Part shown: positions 35,201 through 36,177 of the stretch, piece by piece
How the letters are laid out: the number at the start of each line of letters is the position of its first letter
How positions within the stretch are numbered: the first letter of the stretch is position 1
NCBI GenBank assembly: GCA_964554105.1
Contig: CAZKNF010000034.1
Coordinates: 1 to 36,177 of the forward strand
Origin: CAZKNF01 sp964554105
GTDB lineage: Bacteria > Bacteroidota > Rhodothermia > Rhodothermales > VXPQ01
DNA: 36,177 nt
Direction of reading: 5' to 3'
Notes under the pieces: generated by a model
Seen by the model: only the letters and a program-made list of their open reading frames with translations
Database searches by the model: none
What the model was told of the DNA's origin: nothing
Translations under genes and position numbers: made by a program

Positions 35201-36177
35201 TCTATCGCCTCGACCTGGTAGAGGACCACATCTACCACATCAGGACCCTGCGGCCCGAAGACGGCTTTACAGGCGCGTTCTCCGCATCCCTGTACAAAGA
35301 GGGAGATACGAATACGAATCTCCTCGATGAACAGGACACGGGATACAACACGCGCTATTCAGGGAGCAACGTCAAGCTGAATGTGATTCCTGATGAAACG
35401 ACGACGTACTTCCTGCGGCTAGACGCCGAAGGGTCCGGCGCGTATCAGGTTGCTCTGAAGGAGCGTGACATCAGTGAGCTCAAGTCGACAGGCGAGCCTA
35501 ACAACACCGTCGCGGAGGCAGACGCGATCGGCGCGCTCGACTTCGATGCGCCGGGCTCACCGAACCTCTACATGCTCTATAACGCCGACTACGAATGGTC
35601 GGATGAGATGCCGATTACGGCGCAGTACAGCGACGACATCGACATCTACCGGTATGACCTGACCACGGGCGATACGCTCATCGCAGAGACCTCGCCGGCC
35701 GATGGCTCCGCGTGGAGCCGGGACTTCGATGCGTACATGCGGCTGCTCGGTGCTGCCGGAGATACCCTCGTCAGTGATGACGACGGCGGATTCGACTGGC
35801 ATTCGAAGATCGAGCACGTGGCTGAAGAGGATGGCCCGGTGTACGTGATGGTTCACGGGCAGGATTATGCCGGCCCGACAGAGACAGATCCGTCGCGCGG
35901 CGAGTATCATCTTACCGTTCTGAAGCTGGACGGGTCGGTGACGGGCATCGACGTGGAGGACACCGAGGTGCCGGTCGCGTTCGCATTGAATGAGAACTAT
36001 CCAAATCCATTCAATCCGAGCACGACGATCACGTACAGTCTGCCGCGCGCCTCAGAAGTGAGTCTGACGGTTTACAACGCCCTCGGCCAGCGCGTGGCGA
36101 CGCTCGTGGAGGCCGTTCAATCCTCCGGGCTGCACACGGTGCAGTTCGATGCTTCGGCGCTGTCCTCCGGTGTGTAT
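32230..36177 (+). CDS. Very large secreted protein with eight EPND-type PPC repeats and T9SS sorting domain (cut at window edge)
   Basis: At least 1316 residues; the frame is open at the right edge, but only a few C-terminal residues should be missing. ATG 32230 has a GGAAG purine site six bases upstream, one of the better ribosome-binding sites in the window. A signal peptide (MRTAINLLCGLICFALVLPVAAQ) is followed by a short helical region. Eight repeats start with EPN(D/N/Q) or EPDD at E89, E257, E444, E577, E696, E818, E960 and E1089, each followed by aspartate-rich D(V/I)D(V/Y/I)Y(K/R)F-type strands: the signature of bacterial pre-peptidase C-terminal (PPC) domains. A T9SS type A sorting domain begins near VPVAFALNENYPNPFNPS (N1254). 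The protein is very acidic. No protease domain is visible. It may be an adhesin, a polymer-binding or a stalk-like protein. Confidence 0.88.
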   Translation, partial: MRTAINLLCGLICFALVLPVAAQNRTSQSQMLEQRYGDNYEEILSKYGDNPAQLMRLERELLRSRPSPVDVAASMGRQDQHYIIRSEEEPNDFFDTADDVGDVLAAIGPRHPDEYNGGLLEAELPAGDVDVYKFTVDTTRMYYFASTHSFLDSGEDDLEVMMRLFHESDLDTTFIEDMNGITGNDKMSGDILGRPTDGRNGSGDFRLTGWVSPIDPASGEKLTGDFYLWVFNEDGDAGQYDLIAYSIPLEPWVDKAEPNQTFQDALVNPDAILPTDAVVRTFMAFNPDTIRVVVPDVPTQGNSVYDQLLAQGDEDVDHFRIDAMADHTIVIETMPYLGWYRNNDGTVGPGGSRLTDPRIRLYNADYTEIMYEDDDGAREQMDGPNNIHSRIVHEAEEDGPVWLWISAWASRTRDPGQSVDNSDPGRFMYDVYVTQYSNDPVEFEPNDTPEDATQVVARADTVVNGSFSGPADDDYYRVFLHEVRMYSLFTQNSTVSEDIDVEIYHEFETEDGQTDISGNLLTESVAGNAGDNDFLVSGFVPDRSGAYLVKISSGSAGDYQLGILDKGEIYYGRTANEPDDDQIAALDQDPIEVGPGAVAEESMIFPADDVDHYYFTADAGTDVTLTLSGTHADLVDDFGAVMTLLGPDGEEVATSSSGISHTTAENGTYVVQITAENDGEVGFYRLSGGEPFEEQEPNDSFQQANLIAVGNIYEAALSTDDVDYYRFTLEVGNLYSFRSLDNATGGALDVEFFDEADGANLMDDSGWHDNYTGSNFKVANIIPKETGTYYLKVSGGAGPYKFMSRVNENFLSLKDKGEPNNSADEADAQGNYQAFGVDQEFALFDQDHPRWFGDEDWFRVELASGKTLVAETTPVDGEMWNQDTDTRIVLHALADDALEEVANDDDGGSGWYSRAEYTAAGDEVVYVQVRTSRTPEDADDRSLNRGDYFLNIDVSNDEVEPNDTFTDADGNLLAPGIVNATVDTDDDQVDIYRLDLVEDHIYHIRTLRPEDGFTGAFSASLYKEGDTNTNLLDEQDTGYNTRYSGSNVKLNVIPDETTTYFLRLDAEGSGAYQVALKERDISELKSTGEPNNTVAEADAIGALDFDAPGSPNLYMLYNADYEWSDEMPITAQYSDDIDIYRYDLTTGDTLIAETSPADGSAWSRDFDAYMRLLGAAGDTLVSDDDGGFDWHSKIEHVAEEDGPVYVMVHGQDYAGPTETDPSRGEYHLTVLKLDGSVTGIDVEDTEVPVAFALNENYPNPFNPSTTITYSLPRASEVSLTVYNALGQRVATLVEAVQSSGLHTVQFDASALSSGVY

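Noticed and set aside
32494..35505. A DNA repeat or CRISPR-like array
   Set aside because: The periodicity is in the protein (EPND-type starts 119-187 residues apart); DNA copies are diverged and spacing is irregular.

Overview
The window looks like chromosomal DNA from the Bacteroidota/Rhodothermota side of the tree, most likely a Rhodothermales-type marine or halophilic bacterium or a metagenome-assembled relative. The evidence is a moderately high-GC sequence, mostly weak or absent Shine-Dalgarno sites, a TonB-dependent receptor with an N-terminal carboxypeptidase-like domain, a PorV/PorQ-type barrel, and large secreted proteins ending in type IX secretion (T9SS) sorting domains, including the YPNPFNPST motif common in Rhodothermota and Balneolota. 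A run of 100 N at 12370-12469 shows that two contigs were scaffolded together. I assign the organism from these features only; no marker RNA is present.

Layout. 1-507 (-): start of an HrpB-type helicase, cut by the window edge. 700-2751 (+): triple-PAS histidine kinase. 2714-8348 (-): complete tripartite RND efflux operon (adaptor, pump, TolC-like channel). 8679-11924 (+): a diadenylate cyclase fused to YbbR domains, then a receiver-PP2C-STAS protein. 11919-12260 (-): stand-alone Hpt protein. 12674-16143 (+): three-gene sugar-type redox cassette (Tat-exported Gfo/Idh/MocA oxidoreductase, Tat-exported TIM-barrel protein, cytoplasmic Gfo/Idh/MocA oxidoreductase). 16144-22990 (-): small charged protein, PlsC-type acyltransferase, potassium-channel-like protein, DUF5916 outer-membrane protein, CorA transporter and a CsgG-like/SH3 protein. 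23129-23932 (-): DeoR-family repressor, divergent from a (+) surface operon at 24302-36177 containing the TonB-dependent receptor, a 1291-residue secreted protein, a PorV/PorQ-family barrel and a very large PPC-repeat protein with a T9SS signal, cut by the right edge.

How it fits together. The first half is rich in signalling and envelope homeostasis: a multi-PAS kinase, c-di-AMP synthesis, and a partner-switching protein with an Hpt next door. The right third is a cell-surface uptake and secretion operon, probably under the divergent DeoR regulator; the shared promoter region carries a cluster of TTTCG half-sites. The most unusual items are the CdaA-YbbR fusion, the REC-PP2C-STAS fusion beside an Hpt protein, the FixL-like PAS domain that lacks the heme-ligand histidine, and the TTTCG operator cluster. 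I did not find a CRISPR array, insertion sequence, rRNA or tRNA. I see no clear evidence of a wholly new system; the candidates are new domain arrangements and a surface operon of unknown substrate.
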